From Oceanobacillus manasiensis (GTDB lineage Bacteria > Bacillota > Bacilli > Bacillales > Amphibacillaceae), in the NCBI RefSeq assembly GCF_000724085.1, contig NZ_CCDL010000001.1, forward strand, positions 1,798,001 to 1,862,000: DNA of 64,000 nt. Reading direction: 5' to 3'. The position numbers and the translations under genes are program-made. Shown here piece by piece: positions 7,854-16,329 of the stretch (within the stretch, counting starts at the first letter, position 1; the number at the start of each line of letters is the position of its first letter). Below the pieces are notes generated by a model. That model saw only the letters and a list, made by a program, of their open reading frames with translations. It searched no databases and was not told where the DNA came from.

Positions 7854-7884
7854 AAAAGGAGTAGCATAAGTGCTACTCCTTTTC
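7854..7884. terminator. Bidirectional terminator between yutD and a convergent small gene
   Basis: AAAAGGAGTAGCA (7854-7866) and TGCTACTCCTTTT (7871-7883) form a perfect 13-bp stem with a 4-base loop. The stop codon of the minus-strand gene lies inside the stem. Confidence 0.9.
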
Positions 7885-8127
7885 TTGGATTGGATGTGAA
7901 AAAGGCGCTTTACGTGGGACGTCTTTATGCATGGACTTATCCGGAAAGACAAATGCACTTTCCCTGTACTGGCCTTCCTCCCAAGGGGAGGATTTACCTG
8001 AAACAGGTTCGGATTCATTGATGGGTGATCCAAAAGGGCCATCAGGAAACTCTTCGGGAATAAGCTGTTTTTGCCTATCTCTCGCATTCGTAAAATCACT
8101 ATACTTGCCTTTCGGTTCACGTGACAT
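7873..8127 (-). CDS. Conserved small hydrophilic protein, function unknown
   Basis: This 84-residue, highly charged protein begins MSREPKGKYSDFTNARDRQK and contains PDGPFGSPINE, SSPWEEGQY and MHKDVPRKAPFSHP, giving a Pro/Gly-rich, probably unfolded chain. I recognise the pattern from conserved Bacillaceae small proteins but cannot name a function. The start is well supported: GGAGGAG lies about eight bases before ATG 8127. The 3' end lies within a shared terminator hairpin, so the mRNA ends almost at the stop codon. Confidence 0.75.
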   Translation of the reverse strand: MSREPKGKYSDFTNARDRQKQLIPEEFPDGPFGSPINESEPVSGKSSPWEEGQYRESAFVFPDKSMHKDVPRKAPFSHPIQEKE

Positions 8128-8175
8128 TTTCTCACTCTCCTCCGTCTTAATTTATGAAGGAGAGTGTTCTTTCAC

Positions 8176-9639
8176 TCATTCCAATTCTTGCCGCTGATCA
8201 GTGAACTGTGCTGGTACATATCCTCTAAATTTTTTTTCGAGAATTTTTCCTAATCGAAAGATAGCGTCCTCGTTTCCATTTGCTGAAATGACCTGAATGC
8301 TGATTGGCATGCCTAGCTCATCCTTTCCGATGGGGATCGTTAAGGATGGTAACCCCCAAACGTTTGCATAAGCTACATAGGGCATGAAGTTAAGGAATGT
8401 TTTGCGGAGTGAAAATATTTCTTTATAGACTTTACCATGCTTTAGGGCACCAGTATGATAAACAGGGAAGAGGATCAATCGGTTTTGCAAGTACTCTTCC
8501 AGAATTATGTCGCCTTGTGCCAAAATATTTTTAATTTCTTTTACTCTGCTTTTTGATGGTTTAAAAAGTTTCGAACCAAGAATTCCCATGGACAGATAAG
8601 GGTCAACTGAAGAACGATTCGTTAGCTTTTCCCTTAGAAACGCCTTTAGAAAATTAGATCGGTCGTTATGGAATGCAGACTTCTCAATAAGCTCGCTGCC
8701 TTCACTCGCCAACATTTCTAGCCATAGTTGCGAGCTTTCTTCAAAGTATGGTGGAATAAATCGATTAGTAGAAAAAGACTCCGTTAGGAATTTCTCAATA
8801 CTATCCATCATTGTAACGGTTGATTCAGTTAGTGGGTAATTGATGGTGCCAGGAAGCACTTCTATTTTAAAAAACTGCAAATAACGATTCGCTGTTGAAT
8901 GTGGAAATAGCACATTATTTAATAATTCCATGTCACGAACGGATCTTCCCATTGGCCCAATTGTTAGCATCCTTTCCTGTAACGGAGTAGTTGCAGAAGG
9001 ATAATGACCAGCCGAAGATCCCATGCGCATTCCAGGTTTAAAACCAAGTACGCCATTAAAATGAGCAGGAAACCTGATGGAACCACCTATATCAGATCCA
9101 ATCCCAACAGGCGATCCTCCAGCACCGAGAATTGCTCCCTCGCCACCGCTAGAGCCTCCAGCTGTTCGTGTAAGGTCCCATGGATTGTTTGTTCTACCAT
9201 AAAGTCGGTTATCTGTTTCCTGATTAAAGCAAAGTGCTGGTGTATTCGTTTTTCCTAAAATGACTGCACCCGCATTCTTTAGCCTCGTTATGACAGGGGC
9301 GTCTTCTCTGGCAATTAAATCTTGCCGATGCTCTAACCCACCCGTTGTCTTCATACCAGAGACGTGTAAAGATTCTTTTACTGTAATAGGTACACCATAT
9401 AAAGGTGGCAGTTGTTTATAAGTGTGTCTTTTTTCATCAAGAGACTTCGCTTCCTCTATTGCCAGTGAATAGCGATCCTCAACAACTGCATTAATGAAGG
9501 GATTGACCTTTTTTTGTTGCTCTATATAGAGAGAGACGATTTCACTGCTTGTGACATTATTTTTTTTAACCCATTCTGCCAAGGCGGTGGCGTCCAATTT
9601 TAGTAACTTCTCTTTTAAGACAGAATCCATACTTTCCAT
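8176..9639 (-). CDS. Amidase signature family hydrolase
   Basis: This 487-residue protein carries the amidase-signature catalytic triad: Lys in GVPITVKESL, the cis-Ser in TAGGSSGGEG and the nucleophile Ser in GIGSDIGGSIRFPA. The family hydrolyses amide bonds of diverse substrates; no GatB partner lies nearby and the sequence looks like a stand-alone amidase rather than GatA. ATG at 9639 has AAGGAG nine bases upstream and is preferred over a frame start seven codons earlier. Substrate unknown. It stands alone on the minus strand between two small conserved genes. Confidence 0.88.
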   Translation of the reverse strand: MESMDSVLKEKLLKLDATALAEWVKKNNVTSSEIVSLYIEQQKKVNPFINAVVEDRYSLAIEEAKSLDEKRHTYKQLPPLYGVPITVKESLHVSGMKTTGGLEHRQDLIAREDAPVITRLKNAGAVILGKTNTPALCFNQETDNRLYGRTNNPWDLTRTAGGSSGGEGAILGAGGSPVGIGSDIGGSIRFPAHFNGVLGFKPGMRMGSSAGHYPSATTPLQERMLTIGPMGRSVRDMELLNNVLFPHSTANRYLQFFKIEVLPGTINYPLTESTVTMMDSIEKFLTESFSTNRFIPPYFEESSQLWLEMLASEGSELIEKSAFHNDRSNFLKAFLREKLTNRSSVDPYLSMGILGSKLFKPSKSRVKEIKNILAQGDIILEEYLQNRLILFPVYHTGALKHGKVYKEIFSLRKTFLNFMPYVAYANVWGLPSLTIPIGKDELGMPISIQVISANGNEDAIFRLGKILEKKFRGYVPAQFTDQRQELE

Positions 9640-9676
9640 TTTGTTTTTCTCCTTAGGCAACGTTACCTGTTAATTT

Positions 9677-9949
9677 TTACAATATCTCTTTTAAAAATGC
9701 ACGAACTTCATCCGCTTCCATAGCTGTTTCATGAAGGATGTGTTCCACGTCACGATTATCATTATTCAAATCCTCTTTTCCAACGACAATAAAACGATTT
9801 TTCTGTAAGTGGATAACAACCGTCTTATTAGGATCTTCTTCATATTGCATAAGTGCAAAATCATAGCGCTGATAGTTACCCATAAAACTAATATACCTCA
9901 ACTCTTTTGTTTTTGTTTCGTCTTTTAGAATCTCGAATTTATGTCCCAT
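9677..9949 (-). CDS. Small conserved protein, DUF3055/SAV0927-like
   Basis: This roughly 90-residue soluble protein contains ELRYISFMGNYQRYDFALMQY and KTVVIHLQKNRFIVVGKEDL, alternating strands that suggest a small alpha/beta domain. It resembles the Firmicutes DUF3055 group, an assignment from memory. The start is uncertain: ATG 9949 has AAGAGGA close by, while ATG 9967 adds six residues but has a poorer binding site. Function unknown. Confidence 0.7.
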   Translation of the reverse strand: MGHKFEILKDETKTKELRYISFMGNYQRYDFALMQYEEDPNKTVVIHLQKNRFIVVGKEDLNNDNRDVEHILHETAMEADEVRAFLKEIL

Positions 9950-10091
9950 AAGAGTCCTCTTTTCCATTATTTTGATATTTCTTCAACTATAACATGTTTA
10001 TATCTCGATATCATGTGTAATATGCTAAAATATTACTATACCAAATCCAGTATTTACCCCAAAGATGAATAAAATTAAAGGAGTCAACAGT

Positions 10092-10529
10092 ATGTATTTT
10101 GTAGATAGAAGTAAGATTGAACAGCGACTTTATTATTTAGATGAGATGCTAACAGAGATGAAGGTAGTGAAGTGCGATTCATTACAGCAAAAGCTAGCTT
10201 TAGAAAGAATGGGACATGTTACAATTGAAGCAATATTAGATGTGGGAAATATGATGATTGACGGGTTTATTATGCGAGACCCTGGAAGTTATGAGGATAT
10301 TATTGATATATTACTTGATGAAAAAGTTATACCTCAAGAAGATGGAGAAGCATATAAACGAGTGATTAGTCTTAGAAAAGAGCTTGTAGTGGAGTATCTC
10401 CATGTTAACCATCAAGAGGTACATCACACGTTCTCTCAATATTTACCTCAATTAAGCATGTTTCATTCACATATAAGAGCATACCTCGATAACGAGCTTG
10501 GGGTAGCAAATGCATTTTCAAATGAATAG
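10092..10529 (+). CDS. yutE: DUF86 / HepT-like protein YutE
   Basis: This 145-residue all-helical protein belongs to DUF86, the HepT-like fold. It contains GHVTIEAILDVGNMMIDGF in the centre and SLRKELVVEYLHVNH. Many DUF86 proteins are HepT toxins with an Rx4HxY motif paired with a MNT nucleotidyltransferase. Here the RKELVVEYLHVN segment lacks the RxxxxHxY spacing and there is no adjacent nucleotidyltransferase, so the toxin role is doubtful. ATG 10092 follows AAAGGAG with seven-base spacing. The gene precedes yutF as in B. subtilis. Confidence 0.85.
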   Translation: MYFVDRSKIEQRLYYLDEMLTEMKVVKCDSLQQKLALERMGHVTIEAILDVGNMMIDGFIMRDPGSYEDIIDILLDEKVIPQEDGEAYKRVISLRKELVVEYLHVNHQEVHHTFSQYLPQLSMFHSHIRAYLDNELGVANAFSNE

Positions 10530-10573
10530 TTAAAAGAATGTAATAGAGGTTTAAGGTAGAAAGGAAGTTGACA

Positions 10574-11347
10574 GTGAAGAAATACAATGGTTATTTAATT
10601 GACCTCGATGGAACAATGTATTTAGGTAAGGAGCCTATTGCAGAGGCTTCTGGGTTTATTGAGGCTTTACGGAAAAAGGAAATTCCTTATTTATTTGTAA
10701 CGAATAATTCTTCGAAAACCCAGGCAGATGTTGCAGCGAAACTTAACCAGTTTGGAATTTATGCTAAACCTGAGCATGTCGTCACCACAAGCCTTGCTAC
10801 AGCCAGGTATATTAAAGAATTGAAAGAGGATGCATCCTGCTATGTTATCGGGGAAGAAGGGGTCAAAGCAGCGATAGAAGCAGAGGGACTTACCATTTCC
10901 GAAAATGAGCAATGTGATTTTGTTGTAGTAGGTATGGATCGCGAAGTGAACTATGAAAAATTTGCAAAAGCCTGTCTAGCTGTCCGAAATGGTGCGACCT
11001 TCATATCAACTAATGGCGATATAGCAATTCCAACAGAGAGAGGTTTGCTCCCGGGTAATGGTTCTCTTACATCTGTGGTCGCAGTAAGCACTGGTGTTGC
11101 CCCTACATTTATTGGAAAGCCAGAGAAAATCATTATGGAGCAGGCGTTAGAAATTTTAGGGACAAGTAAAGAAGAAACAATTATGGTTGGGGATAATTAC
11201 CAGACTGATATTAAAGCAGGCATTAAAGCTGAACTTGATACATTGATGGTCTTTACGGGCGTCACCCCATTCGAGGAAATGAGCACCTTTGCTACAATGC
11301 CGACTTATTTTGTACACAGCCTAAAGGAATGGATTGAAAGAATATAA
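10574..11347 (+). CDS. yutF: HAD-IIA family phosphatase YutF
   Basis: This 257-residue protein has HAD motif I as YLIDLDGTMYLG at the N-terminus, motif II as FVTNNSSKT, the central Lys in IGKPEK and motif III/IV as MVGDNYQTDIKAG. This matches the NagD/p-nitrophenyl phosphatase-like HAD-IIA class (TIGR01457). The family dephosphorylates small phosphorylated metabolites in the cytoplasm; the exact substrate is unknown. GTG at 10574 is favoured because AGGAAG lies six bases upstream; TTG at 10568 would directly abut it. A terminator follows after three bases. Confidence 0.88.
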   Translation: MKKYNGYLIDLDGTMYLGKEPIAEASGFIEALRKKEIPYLFVTNNSSKTQADVAAKLNQFGIYAKPEHVVTTSLATARYIKELKEDASCYVIGEEGVKAAIEAEGLTISENEQCDFVVVGMDREVNYEKFAKACLAVRNGATFISTNGDIAIPTERGLLPGNGSLTSVVAVSTGVAPTFIGKPEKIIMEQALEILGTSKEETIMVGDNYQTDIKAGIKAELDTLMVFTGVTPFEEMSTFATMPTYFVHSLKEWIERI

Positions 11348-11350
11348 AAA

Positions 11351-11384
11351 AACAGGAGCGCCCTAATAAGGGCCTCCTGTTTTT
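11351..11384 (+). terminator. Terminator of yutF
   Basis: AACAGGAGCGCCC and GGGCCTCCTGTT form a stem with a six-base loop and a T5 tail. Confidence 0.85.
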
Positions 11385-11413
11385 AGGATTGAAAGACTGT
11401 CAGCTGATGATGA

Positions 11414-11923
11414 CTAATCTAATAAATCGTCGTCAGCAGTTCCATGCGCCAATCTGCTTGAAGCAGCTGCAGCGATGGCTCCAACGATATCATCAAGAAA
11501 AGTATGGCATTCTCCAGTTGATTTATCATTCAGCTTTTTTAATATGCCTGGTTTTTGTTTATCAATATAACCGTAGTTGGTAAAACCAATAGAGCCATAA
11601 ACATTTACTATCGAAAGGGCAATAATTTCATCCACCCCATATAAGCTCTCATCTGTTTCGATGGTTTTTTGTAGTGGTTGTTCAAGCTGTTTTTTTTCTG
11701 CAAGTACATCTAATTGGATACCTGTAAGTATAGCGTTTTGTACTTCCCTTTTTGTCAACACTCTGTCTACGTTATGTCGGCAATCATCCATACTAAGATT
11801 CTCATGGTATTTAGATTGTAAATAATAGACCAGTTCAGCGATATCATCTAAAGTTACGCCACGCTGGGTTAACCATTGTCTTGCTTTCAGTTCTAGTTCA
11901 CTTTGATTCGTATTTGCATCCAT
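11414..11923 (-). CDS. yutG: Phosphatidylglycerophosphatase A-related protein YutG
   Basis: This protein of about 169 residues has an N-terminal helical region (RQWLTQRGVTLDDIAELVYYLQ) fused to a PgpA-like domain with YGVDEIIALSIVNVYGSIGFTNYGYIDKQKPGIL and a C-terminal HTFLDDIVGAIAAA segment carrying the acidic DD pair. PgpA enzymes dephosphorylate phosphatidylglycerophosphate, but the YutG group lacks obvious membrane helices and its activity is unproven. Start choice is ambiguous among GTG 11932, ATG 11929 and ATG 11923; the last has AAGG eight bases upstream. It is convergent with yutF. Confidence 0.8.
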   Translation of the reverse strand: MDANTNQSELELKARQWLTQRGVTLDDIAELVYYLQSKYHENLSMDDCRHNVDRVLTKREVQNAILTGIQLDVLAEKKQLEQPLQKTIETDESLYGVDEIIALSIVNVYGSIGFTNYGYIDKQKPGILKKLNDKSTGECHTFLDDIVGAIAAAASSRLAHGTADDDLLD

Positions 11924-12077
11924 GTACATCACCTTTTCCTAATAAATTGGTTAAGAATTCACCTTTTCATACATACAATAGTACTAATCTTGCTAAAGAG
12001 GAGGTTATTTATCCTCTAATTCCCTTCATTCTTTAGGGAGTAAACTAATTCTTTAAGACAAAAAGGGTGTGATCATA

Positions 12078-13052
12078 TTGTCAATGGAAACCATGCTCGC
12101 CACACATTATAATATCCAAGCAAGTGAAAAAGTAGTACTGGCTGGGAGAGATGGTTACAAACAAGACGAATATGTATATTTTACCATTCCTTCTGATAAC
12201 AGGGAAGTTATTCATTTGGAGCAGGCTGCTCTAGCATACTACTTATTGGAAAATCGGTATTTTCACACAGCCATTCCAGTAGCCAATATTAATGGCGATT
12301 GGTTCACCGCATATGAAAATACTACTTATATGGTTGTCATGGTAGAGCAGCTTAACAATACGACCAGAGAAAGCAGTGGTCGTTCACTCGCAGCCTTTCA
12401 TACTATTGGTACCCTTTATAGCTTCGAGCCACACCAGATATCTAGTTATGGCCAATGGAAAAAGCTTTGGATTGATAAATTAGAATCGTATGAAAAAAAT
12501 GTTTCGCTCGCTGCAAATGAAAAACCAGATGATTACTTTCGAATGGTGATGGATACATTACCATACATTATTGGACTAAGCGAGAATGCTATACAGTATT
12601 TACAGGAGAGTGAGCGGGAAAACAGGTTTGATACAGTAGACCAGGGAACCATCTCCTTCCAACGTTACACAAATAATCTTCAAAAGTCAGTTATTTGGTT
12701 AGATGATTTTGTATTTGATCATCCGGTACGCGACTTAGCAGAATATACAAGAAGCTTACTGTTAAGCAATGCACCACCAGATGAGATAGTCCAGTTTTTA
12801 CATGACTATCAATCTGAAAGGCCACTTTCTATTTTCAGTTGGCGATTATTATACGCTAGGCTACTTTATCCTGTTCACTTTTTTGACCATTTTGATTCAG
12901 TAATGGGGTCTCGGACATTTGAGGACTCTTACACAGCTTTTGCCTCTTTAATAGAGATGCAGGAGGAATATGAAAAGAAGATGCGGGGCCTTTATCAGTT
13001 GATTGGCCTTGATGCTACCTCGTTACAAATCCCTGTGTTACACTGGCTATAA
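12078..13052 (+). CDS. yutH: Spore coat-associated protein YutH
   Basis: This 324-residue protein has a CotS/aminoglycoside-phosphotransferase-like fold: LEQAALAYYLLENRYFHTAIP in the N-lobe, and IWLDDFVFDHPVRDLAEYTR, which corresponds to the metal-binding Asp region. The usual catalytic HGD motif is not visible, so kinase activity is unlikely. YutH proteins are spore coat-associated in B. subtilis. TTG 12078 is chosen because AAAAGGGTGTGATCA, close to the full anti-SD complement, lies just upstream; ATG 12084 is an alternative. The dehydrogenase gene follows 25 bases later. Confidence 0.82.
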   Translation: MSMETMLATHYNIQASEKVVLAGRDGYKQDEYVYFTIPSDNREVIHLEQAALAYYLLENRYFHTAIPVANINGDWFTAYENTTYMVVMVEQLNNTTRESSGRSLAAFHTIGTLYSFEPHQISSYGQWKKLWIDKLESYEKNVSLAANEKPDDYFRMVMDTLPYIIGLSENAIQYLQESERENRFDTVDQGTISFQRYTNNLQKSVIWLDDFVFDHPVRDLAEYTRSLLLSNAPPDEIVQFLHDYQSERPLSIFSWRLLYARLLYPVHFFDHFDSVMGSRTFEDSYTAFASLIEMQEEYEKKMRGLYQLIGLDATSLQIPVLHWL

Positions 13053-13077
13053 TAATAGTGTATGGGGGGATGGGGCG

Positions 13078-14046
13078 ATGATAAAACCAAAGCTTTATAT
13101 TACAAGAAAGGTACCAGAAGAGATTGTGGAGCCTTTTCGGGAGTATTTCAGCATTTCAATGTGGCAATACGAAGAGGAACCGGTACCTAGGGACATCCTT
13201 TTAAAAGAGGTTGTGGATGCACATAGCATCCTTTGCATGTTAAGTGAGAGGGTGGACAAAGAGGTGTTTTCAGTTGGCAGGTCGCTTCAGGTTGTTGCTA
13301 ACCTAGCAGTGGGCTATGACAACATTGATCTTGAAGCTGCATCAGAAGCGGGGGTAATTGTGACCAATACACCTGGTGTTTTAACAGAGTCAACAGCCGA
13401 TTTAGGCTTTTCTCTACTACTAGCTACAGCAAGAAGGATTGTGGAAGCAAATCAGTACATTAAGGAAGACAAATGGAAGAATTGGTCGCCTTATTTACTT
13501 GCTGGAACGGATGTTTACAATAAAACAATCGGAATTGTGGGAATGGGGAGAATTGGAGAAGCTATTGCAAGAAGGGCAAAAGGTTTTGGTATGGAAATTT
13601 TATACCATAACCGTTCCCGCAAAGTTGAGGCAGAAGATCGGGTTGGTGCCACCTATGTTGAGTTTCATACATTGTTGGAAAAGGCGGATTTTGTCATTTC
13701 GGTAGTACCTGCTACACCAGAAACAAACGGGATGTTTACTAACGAAGCGTTTCGTAAAATGAAAGATTCCGCAGTATTTATTAATATTTCTCGGGGGAGT
13801 GTAGTAAACGAAAAAGCTTTATTAGAAGCTTTAGAATCTGAGCAGATTGCTGCTGCAGGTCTAGATGTTTTTGCTGAAGAACCAATTCGTGCAAATCATC
13901 CTTTACTTAATAAATCGAATGTCATTTGTCTGCCGCATATCGGATCAGCTAGCATGGAAACAAGAACGAAAATGCTACAGCTATGCTTGGAGAATATAAC
14001 GGGTGTACTTCAGGGTACAGGTCCGATCACGGAAGTACCCCATTAG
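13078..14046 (+). CDS. D-isomer 2-hydroxyacid dehydrogenase (glyoxylate/hydroxypyruvate reductase type)
   Basis: This 322-residue protein has the NAD(P)-binding motif GIVGMGRIGEAIARRAKGFG near residue 148, an Arg in FINISRGSVVNE, Glu in DVFAEEP, and the catalytic His in LPHIGSAS. The sequence is close to the GyaR/GhrB group, which interconverts glyoxylate and glycolate or hydroxypyruvate and glycerate. Nucleotide preference is not assigned; the post-strand sequence YHNRSRK, with basic residues, suggests NADPH. ATG 13078 follows a G-rich binding site. Likely co-transcribed with yutH, with a shared terminator at 14104. Confidence 0.87.
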   Translation: MIKPKLYITRKVPEEIVEPFREYFSISMWQYEEEPVPRDILLKEVVDAHSILCMLSERVDKEVFSVGRSLQVVANLAVGYDNIDLEAASEAGVIVTNTPGVLTESTADLGFSLLLATARRIVEANQYIKEDKWKNWSPYLLAGTDVYNKTIGIVGMGRIGEAIARRAKGFGMEILYHNRSRKVEAEDRVGATYVEFHTLLEKADFVISVVPATPETNGMFTNEAFRKMKDSAVFINISRGSVVNEKALLEALESEQIAAAGLDVFAEEPIRANHPLLNKSNVICLPHIGSASMETRTKMLQLCLENITGVLQGTGPITEVPH

Positions 14047-14103
14047 TAGATTATTAGCTTCTTGCTTTAAAGCTGCATTTAGGGACAACCATTTTAGAAG
14101 CAA

Positions 14104-14133
14104 AAAAGGCAGACACTTTGTCTGCCTTTTCGA
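14104..14133. terminator. Bidirectional terminator between the dehydrogenase and yutI
   Basis: AAAAGGCAGACA and TGTCTGCCTTTT form a perfect stem with a three-base loop, flanked by A and T runs on both sides. Confidence 0.88.
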
Positions 14134-14145
14134 TATATGTTTGCA

Positions 14146-14373
14146 TTAGAATACTTGTTCAATTTCTGTAACGCCTGGGACCTCAGCCATTAGGGCGCGC
14201 TCAATTCCTGCCTTTAATGTTATGGTCGAACTTGGACAATTGCCGCATGCACCCATAAGACGAAGAAGTACAATGCCATTGTCATCTACATCAACTAACT
14301 CCACATCTCCACCGTCACGCAGTAGAAAAGGGCGCAGTTTATTTAAAACTTCCTGTACCTGTTCTTGCATCAT
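14146..14373 (-). CDS. yutI: NifU C-terminal domain Fe-S scaffold/carrier YutI
   Basis: This 75-residue protein is a stand-alone NifU/Nfu C-terminal domain. [19 protein letters not shown] is the characteristic N-terminal block, and [10 protein letters not shown] supplies the CxxC pair that binds a [4Fe-4S] cluster. Such Nfu proteins carry clusters to apo-proteins in the cytoplasm. Two adjacent Met codons (14373 and 14370) follow GGAAAGGAG. It is divergent from yuzD, and the IscA-like yutM lies 1.5 kb downstream, grouping Fe-S functions. Confidence 0.92.
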   Translation of the reverse strand: MMQEQVQEVLNKLRPFLLRDGGDVELVDVDDNGIVLLRLMGACGNCPSSTITLKAGIERALMAEVPGVTEIEQVF

Positions 14374-14523
14374 GCATCTTCTCCTTTCCTTATAAATAGT
14401 ATAAAACGAATTCCTGTAAAAATCTATCTGAAATTATATTTTTACTTGATCGGATACTTATATTTTATCTTTATCCAAACTTTTTGTAAAATATAAGTAA
14501 CCGAAAAAAGGGGGTTTTTTAAG

Positions 14524-14853
14524 GTGAAGGATAAAGTCACTATCACTGTATATGGTGCTAATCAAATATGTGCAAGCTGTGTAGGCGCTCCTGGCTCAAA
14601 GGATACATATGAATGGCTGCAAGCAGCGATAGGCAGAAAATATATAGTAGATAATGTTGAATATGAATATATCGATATAAACAACCCACCGGCACAGGAA
14701 AAACACCAGCAATTTGTCGAACGAATTATGGAAGAGGATTTATTTTACCCGATTGTAATGGTTGATGAAAAGATTGTGGCCGAGGGCATCCCCAAACTTA
14801 AAACAATATATCAGGAGCTTGACCAGCACGGAATTCTGCTCCAGACTAACTAG
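14524..14853 (+). CDS. yuzD: Thioredoxin-like protein YuzD (DUF1462)
   Basis: This 109-residue protein opens with VTITVYGANQICASCVGAPGS, giving a CxxC motif at the end of strand one, and has a thioredoxin-like order ending FYPIVMVDEKIVAEG, which holds the cis-Pro-like position. The family is confined to Firmicutes and its partner is unknown; location next to Nfu and IscA-like genes suggests a link to Fe-S or redox biology. GTG 14524 is preceded by GGGGG. dapF follows six bases later and probably shares the transcript. Confidence 0.85.
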   Translation: MKDKVTITVYGANQICASCVGAPGSKDTYEWLQAAIGRKYIVDNVEYEYIDINNPPAQEKHQQFVERIMEEDLFYPIVMVDEKIVAEGIPKLKTIYQELDQHGILLQTN

Positions 14854-14859
14854 AAATGA

Positions 14860-15726
14860 GTGATTAGATTGGATATACCTTTTACAAAAATGCATGGCTT
14901 AGGAAATAACTATATTTACATAGATTTATTTAATTATCAAATGGATGAAGCAAGCATGCCAGCAGTTGCCAAAGCAATGGCAGATGTGAATAAAGGGATT
15001 GGCTCTGATGGTATGATATTAATTCATCCGAGTACCAAGGCAGATGTTGGAATGCGCATCTTTAATAAAGATGGTTCTGAAGGTAAAAGCTGTGGAAACG
15101 GACTTCGTTGTACAGCGAAATACGCATTTGAAAACGGGATTGTTACAAAACCTATTTTTCAAATTGAAACAAAGGCAAACATTGTGGAAGCCGAAGTTTT
15201 TCCTGAAGAAGGACGTGTTCATCAAGTCACGATAAACATGGGAGAGCCTGCACTACAACGATCTGCTATTCCTATGCTTGGAGATAAAGTGGAACGTGTA
15301 GTTGGGGAGGATTTTCTAGTTGACGATCAATTATTTGAATTAACCGCCGTATCGATGGGAAATCCACATGCTGTTTTTTTCGTAGAAGATATAAATGAAG
15401 CACCACTATACGAAATAGGACCGATTATTGAAAAGGATCAGCGCTTTCCTGAAGGTGTGAACGTTGAATTTATTCAGGTCGTTTCCGAAAATGAACTTTA
15501 TTTCCAAGTGTGGGAACGCGGATCTGGTGTCACGCAGGCTTGTGGGACAGGGGCCTGTGCAGCGGTGGTAGCTGCAACGTTAAACAGTCGTGTTGCTCGA
15601 GGAGAAGATATTACGGTACATTTGCAAGGGGGAGACCTTGTGATTAACTGGGACAAGTCTGGACAAGTCTGGATGAGCGGTGAAGCAAAGACGGTTGTAA
15701 CAGGTGTTTTTCACTATGTGATTTAA
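14860..15726 (+). CDS. dapF: Diaminopimelate epimerase
   Basis: This protein of about 288 residues catalyses interconversion of LL- and meso-diaminopimelate for lysine and peptidoglycan synthesis. The two catalytic cysteines lie in GKSCGNGLRC and TQACGTGACAAVVA, and MHGLGNNYIYIDLF is the N-terminal substrate-binding block. Length fits the family. GTG 14860 is the likely start; TTG 14869 is possible, and the binding site is weak, so translation may depend on coupling to yuzD six bases upstream. No lysine leader precedes this gene; the lysine riboswitch in the window controls a transporter instead. Confidence 0.93.
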   Translation: MIRLDIPFTKMHGLGNNYIYIDLFNYQMDEASMPAVAKAMADVNKGIGSDGMILIHPSTKADVGMRIFNKDGSEGKSCGNGLRCTAKYAFENGIVTKPIFQIETKANIVEAEVFPEEGRVHQVTINMGEPALQRSAIPMLGDKVERVVGEDFLVDDQLFELTAVSMGNPHAVFFVEDINEAPLYEIGPIIEKDQRFPEGVNVEFIQVVSENELYFQVWERGSGVTQACGTGACAAVVAATLNSRVARGEDITVHLQGGDLVINWDKSGQVWMSGEAKTVVTGVFHYVI

Positions 15727-15735
15727 ACCAATTAG

Positions 15736-15764
15736 TTGAATTGTTATAATTTCCTTTGTATACT
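15736..15764 (+). promoter_or_regulatory. Sigma-A promoter of yutM
   Basis: TTGAAT (15736-15741), a 17-base spacer and TATACT (15759-15764) lie 37 bases before the yutM start. Confidence 0.6.
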
Positions 15765-15800
15765 TGAAGGTAATGATCATGACTTAAGGAGGTAAAAGGG

Positions 15801-16157
15801 ATGGTTATAACAATTACCGACAATGCGGCAAAGCAAATCCATGAGATGAAGAAGGAAGAGTCCCCAGAGGCACGCCTACGCTTTGGTATTAAAGGTGGCG
15901 GTTGCAGTGGTCTGTCCTACTCATTGGGCTTTGAGAATGAAATAAATGAAGAACTCGATACAGTAGATGAAATAAATGGCGTGCCGGTTGTATTTTTCAA
16001 TCAGGACATTCCGATTATTGAAGGAACTAAAATTGATTACAAACAAAACATGATGGGCGGCGGATTCAGTATTGATAATCCAAATGCCATTGTTTCTTGT
16101 GGATGTGGCTCTTCTTTTAGAACAGAAGATAAAGTGGGTACACCTGGAGATTGCTAA
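15801..16157 (+). CDS. yutM: HesB/IscA family iron-sulfur cluster assembly protein YutM
   Basis: This 118-residue A-type carrier has the first Cys in GGGCSGLSY and the paired C-terminal cysteines in VSCGCGSSF, the three ligands of IscA/SufA/ErpA proteins. It has an extra short tail with a final Cys (TPGDC). A-type proteins receive clusters from a scaffold and pass them to target enzymes. ATG 15801 follows AAGGAGG, and the gene has its own promoter and terminator, so it is transcribed independently of dapF. Confidence 0.92.
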   Translation: MVITITDNAAKQIHEMKKEESPEARLRFGIKGGGCSGLSYSLGFENEINEELDTVDEINGVPVVFFNQDIPIIEGTKIDYKQNMMGGGFSIDNPNAIVSCGCGSSFRTEDKVGTPGDC

Positions 16158-16202
16158 GAATTCATAATGTTTTAGTTATGAGATGAAAAATGTATATATG
16201 AG

Positions 16203-16236
16203 AAGACCAAATCGCAATGATTTGGTCTTTTTTTTT
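16203..16236 (+). terminator. Terminator of yutM
   Basis: GACCAAATC and GATTTGGTC form a 9-bp stem with a five-base loop, followed by nine T residues. Confidence 0.9.
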
Positions 16237-16276
16237 AAGGAACTAAGAAGTGTTGAATGGATTATATTCAAATTAA

Positions 16277-16315
16277 AAGAACCACACCCGATGTAAAATC
16301 AAGAGGATGTGGTCC
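16277..16315 (-). terminator. Terminator of yumC
   Basis: On the minus strand GGACCACA pairs with TGTGGTTC and is followed by TTTT; the stem continues with CATC/GATG-type pairs. Confidence 0.7.
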
Positions 16316-16329
16316 TTTATTTACTTTAT

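Noticed and set aside
7917-8197. Plus-strand frames between yutD and the amidase gene
   Set aside because: The minus-strand 84-residue protein has a better ribosome binding site and conserved-looking composition, and the plus frames are its complement.
10092-10529. HepT-like toxin of a toxin-antitoxin pair
   Set aside because: No nucleotidyltransferase partner is adjacent and the expected RxxxxHxY motif is not seen. The gene occupies the normal yutE position next to yutF.
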